In this document: piece after piece, positions 16,273 through 26,900 of the stretch
Layout: each line of letters opens with the position of its first letter
Numbering within the stretch: the first letter of the stretch is position 1
Assembly: GCF_004959935.1 (NCBI RefSeq)
Contig: NZ_SMYN01000012.1
Location: 1 to 64,000 of the forward strand
DNA: 64,000 nt
Source: Falsirhodobacter xinxiangensis
Lineage (GTDB): Bacteria; Pseudomonadota; Alphaproteobacteria; Rhodobacterales; Rhodobacteraceae
Direction: 5' to 3'
Notes under the pieces: model-generated
Told to the model about the DNA's origin: nothing
Database searches by the model: none
What the model saw: the letters and a program-made list of their open reading frames with translations, nothing else
Translations under genes and position numbers: made by a program

Positions 16273-16860
16273 ATGGGCCGCAGATCCGAAACGATGCTGG
16301 AAAACCGCGCCAAGCTGATCGCCGCGGCGCGGGTGGCGTTTGCGCGCGACGGATTCGCCGCCGCTTCGATGGATGATCTGACGGCGGCGGCGGGGCTGAC
16401 GCGCGGCGCGCTGTATCACAATTTCGGCGACAAGAAGGGCCTGCTTGCCGCCGTCGTCGCCCAGATCGACGGCGAGATCGCCGCCCATGCCCATGCCGCG
16501 GGCGAGGCGCATCCCGACCCATGGCAGGGGATGCTGGTTGAAGGCGCCGCCTATATCCGGATGGCCCTGACCCCCGAAGTGCAGCGTATCGTGCTTCTGG
16601 ACGGCCCCGCCTTTCTGGGCGATCCGTCTCAATGGCCAAGCCAGAACGCCTGCCTGGACGCAACGCGCCACAAGATTGCGGAACTGGTCGCAGCCGGGGT
16701 GATGCGGCCCGTGGACATCGACGCCGCCGCCCGGCTGCTGAGCGGGGCCGCCCTGAACGCAGCACTCTGGGTGGCAGCGAACCCCGATCCGCAGGACGCA
16801 CTTCCCAAGGCGATCGAGGTGTTCACGCACCTTGCCTCCGGCCTCAAGGTCGGCGGCTGA
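16273..16860 (+). CDS. TetR-family transcriptional regulator
   Basis: A 195-residue TetR repressor. The N-terminal helix-turn-helix covers residues about 10-55 (AKLIAAARVAFARDGFAA, then LTAAAGLTRGALYHNFGDKKGLL), followed by an all-helical ligand domain. The ATG at 16273 follows GGAG with 7-base spacing and is preferred over one 7 codons upstream. It is divergent from ridA with twin operators between. I infer that it represses itself and ridA and responds to a small reactive metabolite. Confidence 0.88.
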   Translation: MGRRSETMLENRAKLIAAARVAFARDGFAAASMDDLTAAAGLTRGALYHNFGDKKGLLAAVVAQIDGEIAAHAHAAGEAHPDPWQGMLVEGAAYIRMALTPEVQRIVLLDGPAFLGDPSQWPSQNACLDATRHKIAELVAAGVMRPVDIDAAARLLSGAALNAALWVAANPDPQDALPKAIEVFTHLASGLKVGG

Positions 16861-16899
16861 CCCATTCCCCAGACGCAAGGCGGCCATCGCGAAAGGGCA

Positions 16900-16929
16900 T
16901 TGGTAAGTTTCCGCAACCAGCGGCATAAA
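16900..16929 (+). promoter_or_regulatory. Candidate promoter for the cuckoo-like sRNA
   Basis: TTGGTA (16900-16905) and CATAAA (16924-16929) are spaced 18 bases apart. They could serve as -35 and -10 boxes for a start near 16937, about 30 bases before the first sRNA hairpin. Read-through from tetR is the alternative source. Confidence 0.3.
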
Positions 16930-16963
16930 GCGCCCAACGGCAGGCTGAAACGCCCGCCCGAAA

Positions 16964-17061
16964 GTTCCCGACGCCCTCCTCCTCCCTTGGGCATCGGAGA
17001 TCAGCGGCGATCCCCCTCCTCCTCCCTGGGGATCGCCGCGCACCTTCCTCCCGTTTCGCGC
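16964..17061 (+). ncRNA. Cuckoo/CcsR-type small RNA
   Basis: Two consecutive hairpins each expose the identical loop motif CCTCCTCCC. Hairpin 1 has stem 16968-16976 with 16989-16997 (nine pairs, one mismatch) and the motif at 16978-16986. Hairpin 2 has a perfect 12-pair stem (17004-17015 with 17028-17039) and the motif at 17018-17026. This twin-hairpin, anti-Shine-Dalgarno-loop layout is the hallmark of the cuckoo RNA family, which includes CcsR1-4 of Rhodobacter sphaeroides (stress-induced sRNAs with roles in C1 metabolism and oxidative stress). A weaker third hairpin, about 17038-17061, carries CTTCCTCCC. The known CcsR cluster follows a DUF1127 gene. This copy is instead an orphan between tetR and an EamA transporter. 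Confidence 0.85.
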
Positions 17062-17123
17062 AGATCCCGGCCTTGACGCTTGGTCCGATGCCTGTTCCAC
17101 CTCGGACGGGAAGCGGGGCCGGG

Positions 17124-18131
17124 ATGGATCGAACCAATTTGGGAATACAGCTTCGGCTGCTGTCGGGGGTCTTCGCCACCGGCATGGCGATCTGCGTGAA
17201 ATCGCTGCCCGCCGTGCCATTGGGCGAGATCGTCTTCTTCCGCTCGCTGTTCGCCCTGATCCCGCTGACCGTCTTTCTATGGCTGCGGAACGAGTTTCCG
17301 GGCGGGCTGCGCACGCGGCGGCCCTTCGGCCATCTGTTCCGTTCCGCGCTGGGCGCTGCGGGTATGTTCGCCTCCTTCGCCACCATCGCGCGGCTTCCGG
17401 TGGCCGAGGCGACGCTGATCAGCTATCTCTCGCCGCCCTTCACCGCCGTGTTGGCCGCGATCTTCCTGCGCGAGGTGCTGACCCCGATGCGGATCGCGGC
17501 GCTGGTCCTTGGGCTGGCGGGCGTCGCGGTGCTTGTCGCGCCGGATCTTGCCGGGGCCACATGGGACGGCACGCGCGTGACGGGGTATGCGCTCGGGGTG
17601 CTGACGGCGTCGCTGGTGGCGTCCGCGCTGGTGATGGTGCGCAACCTCGCGCTGTCGGAATCGGCAGGGGCCATCGCCTTCTATTTCGCCGTCGCCAGCA
17701 TGGTCGGCGGGCTGGCGACGCTGCCCTCGGGCTGGACCGTGCCGGACGGGCGCGAGATGGCGCTGCTGGTCGGAAGCGGACTGTTCGGCGGGCTTGCCCA
17801 TATCGCGATGACGCTGGCATTCCGCCATGCCGAGGCGTCGCGGCTTGCCCCGCTGGACTATGTCTCACTCCTCTGGGTGGTTCTGGCCGACATGCTGATC
17901 TTCGGATCGAGGCTGGCGGCGACCTTCCTTCCGGCGCTTGCGCTGCTGCTGATCGGTGCCGCGCTGCCGATGATCGAGGCGCGTCAGATCCGGCGCAGAT
18001 CGCGGTCCTGCGTCGACAGCACCGCGCCCGGCCAATCCTGCGGCAGATCGCAGATCAAAAGCGCCTCCGCCCGCCCCGCCGTCGCCAGAGGCACCGCATC
18101 CGGCCCCACCACGACCGAGCCGCCGCCGTAA
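17124..18131 (+). CDS. EamA/DMT-family transporter
   Basis: A drug/metabolite-superfamily carrier with ten membrane segments in two EamA repeats (residues about 6-140 and 150-290). The first repeat ends with YLSPPFTAVLAAIFLREVLTP. The start at 17124 lies after CGGGGCCGGG, and the longer frame adds 17 non-family residues. The conserved body ends near residue 290 (MIEARQIRRRS). The frame then runs on for about 45 further codons antisense to the nitrilase-type gene, giving a low-complexity tail. The convergent genes overlap by 148 bases. Its substrate is unknown. The neighbouring lysine-type catabolic pair hints at an amino-acid-like compound, but the orientations differ. Confidence 0.85.
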   Translation: MDRTNLGIQLRLLSGVFATGMAICVKSLPAVPLGEIVFFRSLFALIPLTVFLWLRNEFPGGLRTRRPFGHLFRSALGAAGMFASFATIARLPVAEATLISYLSPPFTAVLAAIFLREVLTPMRIAALVLGLAGVAVLVAPDLAGATWDGTRVTGYALGVLTASLVASALVMVRNLALSESAGAIAFYFAVASMVGGLATLPSGWTVPDGREMALLVGSGLFGGLAHIAMTLAFRHAEASRLAPLDYVSLLWVVLADMLIFGSRLAATFLPALALLLIGAALPMIEARQIRRRSRSCVDSTAPGQSCGRSQIKSASARPAVARGTASGPTTTEPPP

Positions 18132-18742
18132 TCCAGACCGCCCTCGGACCCGCACAGATTGGCATAGGCGACGATCAGGCGGTTTTCATGCGCGCGGGCG
18201 GGAACCAGCATGCGCGGCACGTGATCGAAGCCCGCAGGATTGGCGGTCGGCACCAGAAGCAGCGATGCGCCCCGCCGCGCAAGGTCGGCTGCATGCTGCG
18301 GAAATTCGATGTCGTAACAGATCAGAAGCCCCGCCCGTACCCCGTCCAGATCGAAGATCGGCGGCGGCGCGTTGCCGGGTCGGAAACAGCCGCGCTCCAT
18401 ATCGCCATAAAGCTGTATCTTGCGGTAATGCGCCAGAAGCGCCCCATCCGGGCCGATGGCGCTGGCGGCGTTGAAGACCGCACCCTCTGCCGCCTCGGCC
18501 CAGCCCAAGGTCACGCCGCAACCCGCCGCCCGCGCCATCCCGGCGATCCGCGCCATCCACGGCCCGTCCAGCGGCTGCGCCTGCGCAAATGGCGATTGGC
18601 CATAGCCCGGCAGGAACAGCTCGGGCAACAGCAGCATCCGCGCCCCCGCAGCAGAGGCCGCCGAAATCAGCGCCTCCATCCGCGCGAACGCCGCCTCGAC
18701 GTCACCTGCCGGCGACGGTCCCTGATACAGTGCCAGCTTCAT
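17984..18742 (-). CDS. davA: Carbon-nitrogen hydrolase, probable 5-aminovaleramidase (DavA-like)
   Basis: A 252-residue nitrilase-superfamily amidase. The catalytic Glu-Lys-Cys triad is visible: Glu in LLLPELFLPG near residue 42, Lys in HYRKIQLYG near 110 and Cys in LLICYDIEFP near 144. GGAAGGGA precedes the ATG at 18742. It is divergent, 61 bases apart, from a flavin monooxygenase whose best match in memory is lysine 2-monooxygenase DavB. In Pseudomonas putida, DavB makes 5-aminovaleramide from lysine and DavA, a nitrilase-type amidase, hydrolyses it to 5-aminovalerate. The pairing supports the call. An indole-3-acetamide pathway is the alternative, but IaaH is a different amidase family. 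Confidence 0.68.
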   Translation of the reverse strand: MKLALYQGPSPAGDVEAAFARMEALISAASAAGARMLLLPELFLPGYGQSPFAQAQPLDGPWMARIAGMARAAGCGVTLGWAEAAEGAVFNAASAIGPDGALLAHYRKIQLYGDMERGCFRPGNAPPPIFDLDGVRAGLLICYDIEFPQHAADLARRGASLLLVPTANPAGFDHVPRMLVPARAHENRLIVAYANLCGSEGGLDYGGGSVVVGPDAVPLATAGRAEALLICDLPQDWPGAVLSTQDRDLRRI

Positions 18743-18771
18743 GCCATTCCCTTCCTTGCCGCCCCAGCCTA

Positions 18772-18798
18772 ACCTTGCCGCGTGCAACGATCCAAGGT
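18772..18798. promoter_or_regulatory. Inverted repeat in the davA/davB divergent promoter
   Basis: ACCTTG (18772-18777) and CAAGGT (18793-18798) form a 6-base inverted repeat with centres 21 bases apart, inside the 61-base gap between the divergent genes. The right arm overlaps the davB ribosome-binding region. It is a candidate operator for coordinate control, based on pattern only. Confidence 0.3.
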
Positions 18799-18803
18799 CC
18801 GGC

Positions 18804-20444
18804 ATGACACTGACAGCCTTCGGCCCCGATTTCCCCTTCGCCTATGACGATTGGCTGCGCCATCCGGCGGGCCTCGGCAGCCTGCCGCCCGAACGCCACG
18901 GCAGTTCCATCGCCATCATCGGCGCGGGCGCGGCCGGGATCGTCGCGGCATACGAGCTGATGCGCCTTGGCCTGCGCCCCATCCTGTATGAGGCCGGGCG
19001 CTTCGGCGGTCGCCTCCGGTCCGAGGTGTTCGAGGGCACGACCGACGTGATCGCAGAGCTGGGCGGGATGCGGTTTCCCGCCTCCTCTGCCGCGTTCTTC
19101 CACTATCTGGACCGCCTCGGGCTGGAGACCGTGCCCTTCCCCAACCCCCTGACCGAAGCCGCCGGAAGCACCGTGATCGATCTGGAGGGCGAGACTCATT
19201 TCGCCCGCACCGCAGACGATCTGCCGCCACTGTATCGCGAGGTCGCCGACGCCTATGCCGCCGCGCTGGAGGAGGGCGCGGATTTCGCCGCCCTGCGCCG
19301 CGCCGTCATCGACCGCGACCCCGCCCGGATCAAGGACATCTGGGACCCGCTGGTGCGGATGTGGGACGAGCGGACCTTCTATGATTTCGTCACCGCCTCC
19401 GCCTCGTTCCGCGGCCTTGGGTTCCGCCACCGCGAGGTGTTCGGGCAGGTCGGCTTCGGCACCGGCGGCTGGGACAGCGATTTCCCCAATTCGATGCTGG
19501 AAATCCTGCGCGTGAACCTTCTGGGGCTGGACGACGACCAGCGGCTGGTGATCGGCGGCGTCCAGCAGATGCCCAAAGGACTGTGGCATGACGCGCCCGC
19601 CTGCGCCCATTGGCCCGAGGGCACCACGCTGGCCGCGCTGAACGGCGGCGCGACGCGGGGCCGTGTTGCCGCGCTGGACCGCGAGCCGGAAGGGCAGATC
19701 CGCGTCACCGACCGCTGGGGCCGCCGCGACCGTTACGACGCGGTGGTGGTAACCTGCCAGAGCCACCTGCTGACCACATCCATCCGCACCGAGGAACGGC
19801 TGTTCGACCAAAAGCTGTGGATGGCGCTGGACCGCACCCGATACATGCAGGCCGCCAAGACCTTCGTGATGGTGGATCGCCCGTTCTGGAAGGACCCCGA
19901 CCCCGTCACGGGCCGCCCGCTGATGTCGATGACCCTGACCGACCGGCTGACGCGCGGCACATATCTGTTCGACAACGGGCCGGACCGGCCTTCGGTCATC
20001 TGCCTGTCCTATGCATGGATGACGGATGCGCTGAAAGTGCTGCCGCATTCGGCGGAAAAGCGGGTGGATCTGGCGCTCCAGGCGCTGGGCGCGATCTATC
20101 CCGGCGTGGACATCGCCAGCCACATAAAGGGCGAGCCGATCTGCATAAGCTGGGAGGCGGACGAGAACTTCCTTGGCGCCTTCAAGGGCGCTTTGCCGGG
20201 CCATTACCGTTACAATCACCGCATGTATGGGCATTTCATGCAAGGCAACATGCCGCCCGAGCAGCGCGGCATCTTCCTTGCGGGCGACGGGATCAGCTGG
20301 ACCCCCGCATGGGTCGAGGGCGCCGTGCAGACGGCGCTGAACGCGGTATGGGGCGTGATGACCCATCTTGGTGGGCAAAGCGCGCCGGGCAATCCGGGGC
20401 CGGGGGATATTTACCCCGAGCGCGGCCCCGTCGCGCTGACCTGA
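18804..20444 (+). CDS. davB: Flavin amine oxidoreductase, probable lysine 2-monooxygenase (DavB-like)
   Basis: A 546-residue FAD enzyme of the amine-oxidase/tryptophan-monooxygenase group. FAD binding is shown by AIIGAGAAGIVAAYELMRLG near residues 34-53 and LYEAGRFGGRL near 60. The C-terminal FAD motif is GIFLAGDGISWTPAWVEGAVQTALNA. Extensive segments (FGPDFPFAYDDWLRHPAGLG, FGQVGFGTGGWDSDFPNSML, FLGAFKGALPGHYRYNHRMY) match P. putida DavB as I remember it, so L-lysine to 5-aminovaleramide is the likely reaction. Tryptophan 2-monooxygenase is the alternative. The start at 18804 gives the family N-terminus and uses AAGGTCC as ribosome site. The last 20 residues (NPGPGDIYPERGPVAL) also fit DavB. 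Confidence 0.75.
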   Translation: MTLTAFGPDFPFAYDDWLRHPAGLGSLPPERHGSSIAIIGAGAAGIVAAYELMRLGLRPILYEAGRFGGRLRSEVFEGTTDVIAELGGMRFPASSAAFFHYLDRLGLETVPFPNPLTEAAGSTVIDLEGETHFARTADDLPPLYREVADAYAAALEEGADFAALRRAVIDRDPARIKDIWDPLVRMWDERTFYDFVTASASFRGLGFRHREVFGQVGFGTGGWDSDFPNSMLEILRVNLLGLDDDQRLVIGGVQQMPKGLWHDAPACAHWPEGTTLAALNGGATRGRVAALDREPEGQIRVTDRWGRRDRYDAVVVTCQSHLLTTSIRTEERLFDQKLWMALDRTRYMQAAKTFVMVDRPFWKDPDPVTGRPLMSMTLTDRLTRGTYLFDNGPDRPSVICLSYAWMTDALKVLPHSAEKRVDLALQALGAIYPGVDIASHIKGEPICISWEADENFLGAFKGALPGHYRYNHRMYGHFMQGNMPPEQRGIFLAGDGISWTPAWVEGAVQTALNAVWGVMTHLGGQSAPGNPGPGDIYPERGPVALT

Positions 20445-20958
20445 CGACGCGGCACGAAACAGCCACCGGAATTGCACGGGCATTTGGCATCTGCCGATCA
20501 AACAGGCGCAATACCGCCTGCCAAAGATTGGCGTCGCCCGGCGGAATATGCCGGGCCATGGCGACAAAGGCCGAACCATGTCGTTGCACGCAAAAGGATT
20601 TACGCGCCACGTCACCTTCGCACATGTTTCGACAGTCACGGCGGGGGTTTTGCAAATTGGGAGGGATGCCCCCTCGCGCTAAAAATCCGCTTGGGAATCG
20701 CCTGCGATCAGATAAACTTCGCGGATGTAATTTGTTAACGAGTCCATGGTTTCGAAGGAGACATCGGAGCAAGACATTTGCTCGATCAATGCCGGAATGC
20801 TTTCAGCGCCGGTATCTCGGAAAAATCCAGACATGACCCGAATTGAACGCCGCCACACCCCGTGTCGCGGCGCATCCTGACGGGAACCAAGACTTGTTAA
20901 GCAAGACAAGAGCGTCCGGCCATGGGTCGGCGTCGTTACGAGTGTGCGAGGGGTGACT
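20445..20958. other. Long intergenic region upstream of the giant secreted-protein gene
   Basis: About 510 bases between davB and the giant gene. It holds one plausible small minus-strand ORF (20679-20834) and an AT-richer stretch, about 20680-20760. A short dyad, CTTG-TTAAG-CAAG, lies at 20892-20904, about 55 bases before the giant gene. Its size suggests the giant gene has its own regulated promoter, but I cannot name the boxes. Confidence 0.45.
20679..20834 (-). CDS. Small hypothetical protein, 51 residues
   Basis: A short minus-strand frame beginning MSGFFRDTGAESIPALIEQ and ending VYLIAGDSQADF. Its composition (balanced charged, Ile, Met, Thr and Tyr residues) is unlike the Arg/Pro-rich noise of non-coding frames here, and it is in a relatively AT-rich patch. 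It is predicted to be largely helical. The ribosome site is weak (TCGGGTC directly before the ATG). I recognise no family. It is divergent from the giant gene 124 bases away and could be a regulator or simply chance. Confidence 0.35.
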   Translation of the reverse strand: MSGFFRDTGAESIPALIEQMSCSDVSFETMDSLTNYIREVYLIAGDSQADF

Positions 20959-23900
20959 ATGGCAGACAACAATCCGGTGGCGGCGGCAGCGATCCCGCAG
21001 GGCTGGCAACGACTGGTTCAGGCTGAAAGCGCGACCTTGCTCGACATCAGCCGCGACGGGGTCTCGCCGCCTCCAGCGCTGACGGCGAACGACACGCAGG
21101 TGCGCGATGCCGCAAACCCGGAACCCGCTGGAACCGCCGGTGCGGTGAACGGCCTGCGTCCGGGCCATACCGGAACCGGCTATGTCGATATGGGGGCTGC
21201 TGCCGGATCGGCGGGTGACAAGGTGACGTTCGACTTCACCGTGCCCCAGGCCGGAACCTACACTCTCCACTTCCGTTACGCCAATGGCGGCGATGCGAAC
21301 CGCCCGCTTCTGCTTTCGACCAACGGCATCGCCGCCGGATCGCTGCCCTTCGCCAAAAGCTGGCCGGCCGGCACCGCCTCTGCCCAACGCTTCAACCAAT
21401 GGGCCGTCCAGACGGTCGAGGTGCAGCTTCAGGCCGGGGCGAACAGCATCGCGCTGGCCATCGGCAGCGCCAGCCTGAACGGGCCGAACATCGACGCGCT
21501 GGCGATCACCGCGCCGGGCGCGACGCCAAGCTTCACCGTCCCGGTCAGCCTGTCGGGCGGCGACGTCACCGAAAATGCCGCCGGAGCCGTCGTTGGCACG
21601 CTGACCCCTGCCACGGCGGGCAGCACCTTCACCACCGCCGATCCGCGCTTCGTGATCGAGGGGAACGAGCTGCGCCTCGCCCCCGGCGTCTCGCTGGATC
21701 ACGAGGCGGCGGCCAGCGTCACCGTCGCAATCACCACCACCCCGCCGAACGGCACGCCCGTCACCTCGGACCTTGTCGTGACCGTGCAGAACGTGAACGA
21801 AGCGCCGGTCCTGAAGGCCGATGCCGCCGTTGCCGACATCGCGCTGGATCAGGGCGAAACCGCCAGCGTGGACATCGCCGCGGCCCTTGGCGCCACCGAT
21901 CCCGAAGGCACCGCCGTCACATACACCCTGCGCCTTGCGGGCGGCGGCGAGGCTCCTGCCGGGATCACCCTGTCGAACGGCACGCTTTCCGTCGCGGGGA
22001 CCGTCGCGCCCGGCACTTACGCGCTGGAGGTGCTGGCCTCGGACGGCACGCTGTCTTCGGCCCCGGTCGGCTTCGACGTGACCGTGGCGGGTGCAGCGCC
22101 CGAATTCACCCCCGTCGTGGTGCAGGCCGAATCCGGCACGCTGACCCCCGGCCCGGTCAACACCAACAGCACCACCACGCGCAACGTGACCGCCGCCGCG
22201 CCCGAACCCGACGGCACCCTGCGCCCCGGCTTCAGCGGCACCGGCTATCTCGACTGGGGCGACGATCCGGGCGACACCGTCACCTATACGATCACGGTGG
22301 CCGAGGCCGGCACCTACGATCTGAACATCCGCTACGCCTCGCAGACGGCGGCGGGGCAGCAGAACCGTGCGCTGAACCTCGTGATCAACGGCGGCGCGGC
22401 AGAGCTGACGGGCTTCCCACCCACCGGCACCAACGCGAACGACGCGACCGCGGGCTTCATGAACTGGGGCTTTCTGACCAAGGCGATCACGCTTCAGGCC
22501 GGGGTCAACACGATCAGCTTCTCGATCCCCGCCGGGCGCAACAACGGCCCGAACTTCGACCGGATCGAGATCACCGAGGCCGGCACAGGTCCGCTGGTTC
22601 CCGACACCTCGGCCGACGAGGATGGCAACCTTGCGCTGACCGGCCCGAACGCGTCCCTGTCGGCCGAGGAGGCCGCCGCGATCCCGTTCACGCTGGCAGG
22701 CATCGATCCCGACATCGTCAAGGTCGAGATCAGCATCGACGGTGGCCCGAAAACCGTGGTGCAGCCGAACGCGAATGGCAGCTTCACCTTTGACGGATCG
22801 ACGCTTCCCCCCGGCAGCCACGGCGTCACCCTGACCGTCACGGACGAGGTCGGAAACACCGCCAGCTCCAGCACCTCGATCCTGATCGAGGGCGGCGCAC
22901 CCGGCGGGTTCGAGGTTACGCTGGAGGCCGAAACCTTCACCATCACCGACACCGACGGCGATTCCACCCGCCGCGACGCCACCATCCGCGAGCCGGGGGC
23001 GAATGCCGGAAACTCCGGCCCCGGCCGCGAATTCACGGCCGAGGGGCTGCGTCCGGGATACGAGGGGTCCGGCTATCTGGACCTTGGCAACGATATCGGC
23101 GACCGCGCGTCCTTCAACGTGACCGTGCCCGATGCGGGCAGCTACGAGATGACCATCCGCTATGCCAATGGCGGCGGCGCGGACCGGCCCATGGCGATCA
23201 GCGTCGGCGGCGTGGTGCAGACGGTGTCCTTCCCGCCCACCGGCGGTTGGTCCAACTGGGCCGAGGTGACGGTCAAGCTGACCCTCGGGGCCGGGACCAA
23301 CGCGATCTCTCTGGCGAATACGATCACGAACGCGCCGAACCTCGACAACGTGACGATCACGCAGGAAGACACCGGCCCGGTGGACCCGCGCGAGCAGATC
23401 TATTTCGAGCCGGTCGCCAAGATCAATTTCCAGCCCGCAGGGTTCCAGACGCCCGCAGGCTATCTGGCCGATACAGGTGCAGCCTTCGGCGCGCGCGGGA
23501 ACGGCCAGAGCTATGGCTGGGTGACCGAAGCTTCGGTTGCGGACGGGACGGCCAACGGCACCATCGCGTCGGCGCAGCCCTCGGGCGCGCATTCCGTTCG
23601 CAACACCCCCGGCGCGTCGGACCTGCAAAAGACCTTCGCGCGGTTCGAGAACACCGCCGACGGGGCGGGCAGCGCCCGCGCCTGGGAAATGGCGCTGGAG
23701 AATGGCACCTATCTGGTCAAGGTTTCGATCGGTGACACGGGCGGCGCGTTCGAAAGCACCTATGCCCTGAACATCGAGGGGCAGGCGGCGATGCCCAACT
23801 GGACCCCGGGCACGTCGAATGGCGGCACATACCAGTCCAACATCATCACCAAGGCCGTGACGGTGACGGATGGCCGCCTGACGCTGGATTCCATCGGCGG

Positions 23901-26900
23901 CATCAACACCGAGATCCAGTGGCTGGAGGTTGAACGGATCGAGGATCTGACCCCGACCGACGACCGTCCCGCCGATGCCGACTATTCCTATTTCATCGCC
24001 CCCATCGCGGATTCGCTGGAGGGCGGCGAGGTGTCCATCGCGCTTGGCCCGAACGGCGAACTGCCCACCGGCGTCGATCCCACCTCCGTCTTCGCCGTGG
24101 GCGTCGCGCTTCAGGGCGAGGGCTATCGCGGCCCGAACATCGCCTATACCGACGGCGTGAAGCTGGTCGAGACGCTGACCGGGATCGAGGTTCCGGTGGC
24201 GATCCAGATCTCGGGCGGGGCGGACACGCTGAACGTGCGGCCCATCGACCCGCTGAAGCCCTTCACCTCCTACACGCTGAAGATCGAGAACGTGCTGGAC
24301 CTCGGCAACCTTGCCGACGAATCCGCACCGCTGCGCCAGATGCAGGACCTGACCACTAGCTTCGTGACCGGCGAAATGCCGGAGCTGCAACCGAAGGAAG
24401 TCGCCTTCAACACCAGCACCCAGCTGAACGGTTTCGCCGATGGCGCGGGCGGCTTCACCACGGTCGAATTCGGCCCCGACGGCAAGCTGTATGTCGCGAC
24501 CATCACCGGGGAAATCCACCGCTGGATCGTCAACGCGGATGGCAGCATCGACAAATCCAGCAAGGAATCCCTGATCCTCGACCATTTCGCCGCCCCCGAG
24601 GGCGAGCGCCGGGGCATCGTCGGCTTCACCTTCGATCCCGAAGACCCCAGCACCATCTGGATCACCGACAACGCCCCCATCCCGCGCGAGGCCAAGGCCT
24701 TCGACACGCCCGAATTCTCGGGCCGGGTGTCCAAGATCACGCTGGGCGAGGCGCAGTCCTTCTCCACCGCCACGATTGAAACCTATCTGACCGGGCTGCC
24801 GCGTTCGGGGGGCGACCACGTCACCAACAGCCTCGAATTCCGCGCCAACCCCGATGCGGGCCAGCCGGGCGAGCCGAACCACCTGCTCTATCTCTCGCAA
24901 GGGTCGAACACGGCGACGGGGGGGATCGACACCGCATGGGGCGGCCGCCCCGAACGCCTGCTGAACGCCACCGTGCTGGAGATCGACCACACGCGCGACG
25001 CCCCCGATGGCGGATTCAGCGTGCAGACCGAACCCAGCGACCCCGAAGACCCGACCTTCCGCGCGAACGAGGACGGGTTCAACGACGACGGCACCTATCC
25101 GGGCTTCTACAACCCCTATGCCCCGGATGCGGTGGCCAAGATCTTCGCGACCGGCATCCGCAACGCCTATGATCTGGTGTGGCATTCCAACGGCAACCTC
25201 TATCTGCCCACCAACGGCAGCGGCGCCCTGGGCAACACGCCCAGCGATCCGAACCAGCCGGGGCTGGACACCGAGGTCACCGGCGCGCCCCTGCAGCCCG
25301 ATTACCTGTTCAACGTGAAGGAGGGCAAATATTACGGCCATCCCAACACTTTGCGCGGCGAGTACATCCTGAACGGCGGCAACCCCACCGGCGGTCTGGA
25401 CCCGAACGAGGTCGCACCCGTCACCGAGGGCAGCGTCTCCTATGACGGCTATGTGCCGGGCGTGCTGCCGGATGCGAATTACGATCTGGGCGGGACCTAC
25501 AGCCTCGGCGACAGCCGTTCGCCGAACGGGGCCATCGAATACAAGGGCAACGCCTTCGGTGCCACGCTGAAGGGGGCGCTGATCTTCGCCCAATTCTCGC
25601 GCGGGGATAACCTGCGGATGATCCAGCTGGACGCCGCGGGCAAGATCATCGGCGACGACGTGCTGCGCCGCCCGAACGGCGAGGTCATCAACAACTATAT
25701 CGATCCGCTGGACATCATCGAAAACCCGATCACCGGCCAGCTTTACCTGATGACGCTGAACCGTTCGACCGGGGCCAGCCAGATCGTGCTGCTGACCCCC
25801 GTGCCCGGCAACGTGATCGTGGACAACACGGCGGACGAGGGCGGCGATCTGGCACTGGTCGCGGTGGATCTGTCCAACCCGGCGGCGGCGGTGTTTCAGG
25901 TGGACGGTCTGGATGCCGACATCACCGCGCTGCGCGTGGCCTTCAACGGCCAGCCCGAGATCACGGTGACGGTGGACGCGCAGAAACGCTTCACCGCCAA
26001 CCTTGCCGCGCTGCCGGCGGGGGCCACGACCGCCGTTCTGACGGTGATCGACGATGCGCAGAACACGGCGTCGAAAAGCCTCAGCTTCAATCTGGGCGCA
26101 CCGCCGGAATTCCAGACGCTGGTGACAATCCAGGCCGAGGATCGCACCCCCGGCGATGGCACTTCGGTCACGATCCCCACCACCGGCGGGCAGATCGTGA
26201 TCCGCGATGCGTCGAACCCCGAACCCACGACCCAGCCCGGCATGACGAACGGGCTGTGGAACGGCGCCTATGGCACCGATGGCAACACCAACAGCAATGA
26301 CGGCATCCCCGGCGGCTATGCCGATTTCGGATCGACCAACAACGACTTCCTGACCTTCACCTTCGACGCCGAGGATGCGGGTTCGGCCCTGCTGCGCTTC
26401 CGCTATTCCAACGGGTCCGGCAACCGGCCGCTGTCGGTCGAGGTGAACGGCACCGTCATCGGAACGCAGGCCTTCGCATCCACCGGCAGCTTCGGCACAT
26501 GGGCGGTGATCGAGGTTCCGGCGAACCTGATCGCCGGGGTCAACAAGGTCACGCTCCGGTCCACCGCCAATACCGGGCCGAACATCGACCAGTTGGAAGT
26601 GCTGGTTCCGAACGCCCCCACCGAGGAGCCGGAGGAGCCGCAGGCCCCCAATGACGGCACGGAAACGGTGAATGGTGTGACCTTCACCAAATACGAAGCC
26701 GAAAACGCCGCCAGCACCGGCGCACCTGCCACCGGCAGCGGGCGCAACCAGTCGGGCACGGGCTTCATCGACTTCCTTGGCCCCGACACCGAAACCCTGA
26801 CATGGACCGTATCGGTCGCCGAACCCGGGGATTACAGCATCGACGTGATCTATGCGCTGGCCACGTCCAAGGCCCCGCGCCCGATGGGTCTGGCGGTCAA

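Noticed and set aside
18702-20639. Minus-strand 645-codon frame opposite the DavB-like gene
   Set aside because: It is an antisense shadow of a strongly conserved flavoenzyme, with no ribosome site or family features.
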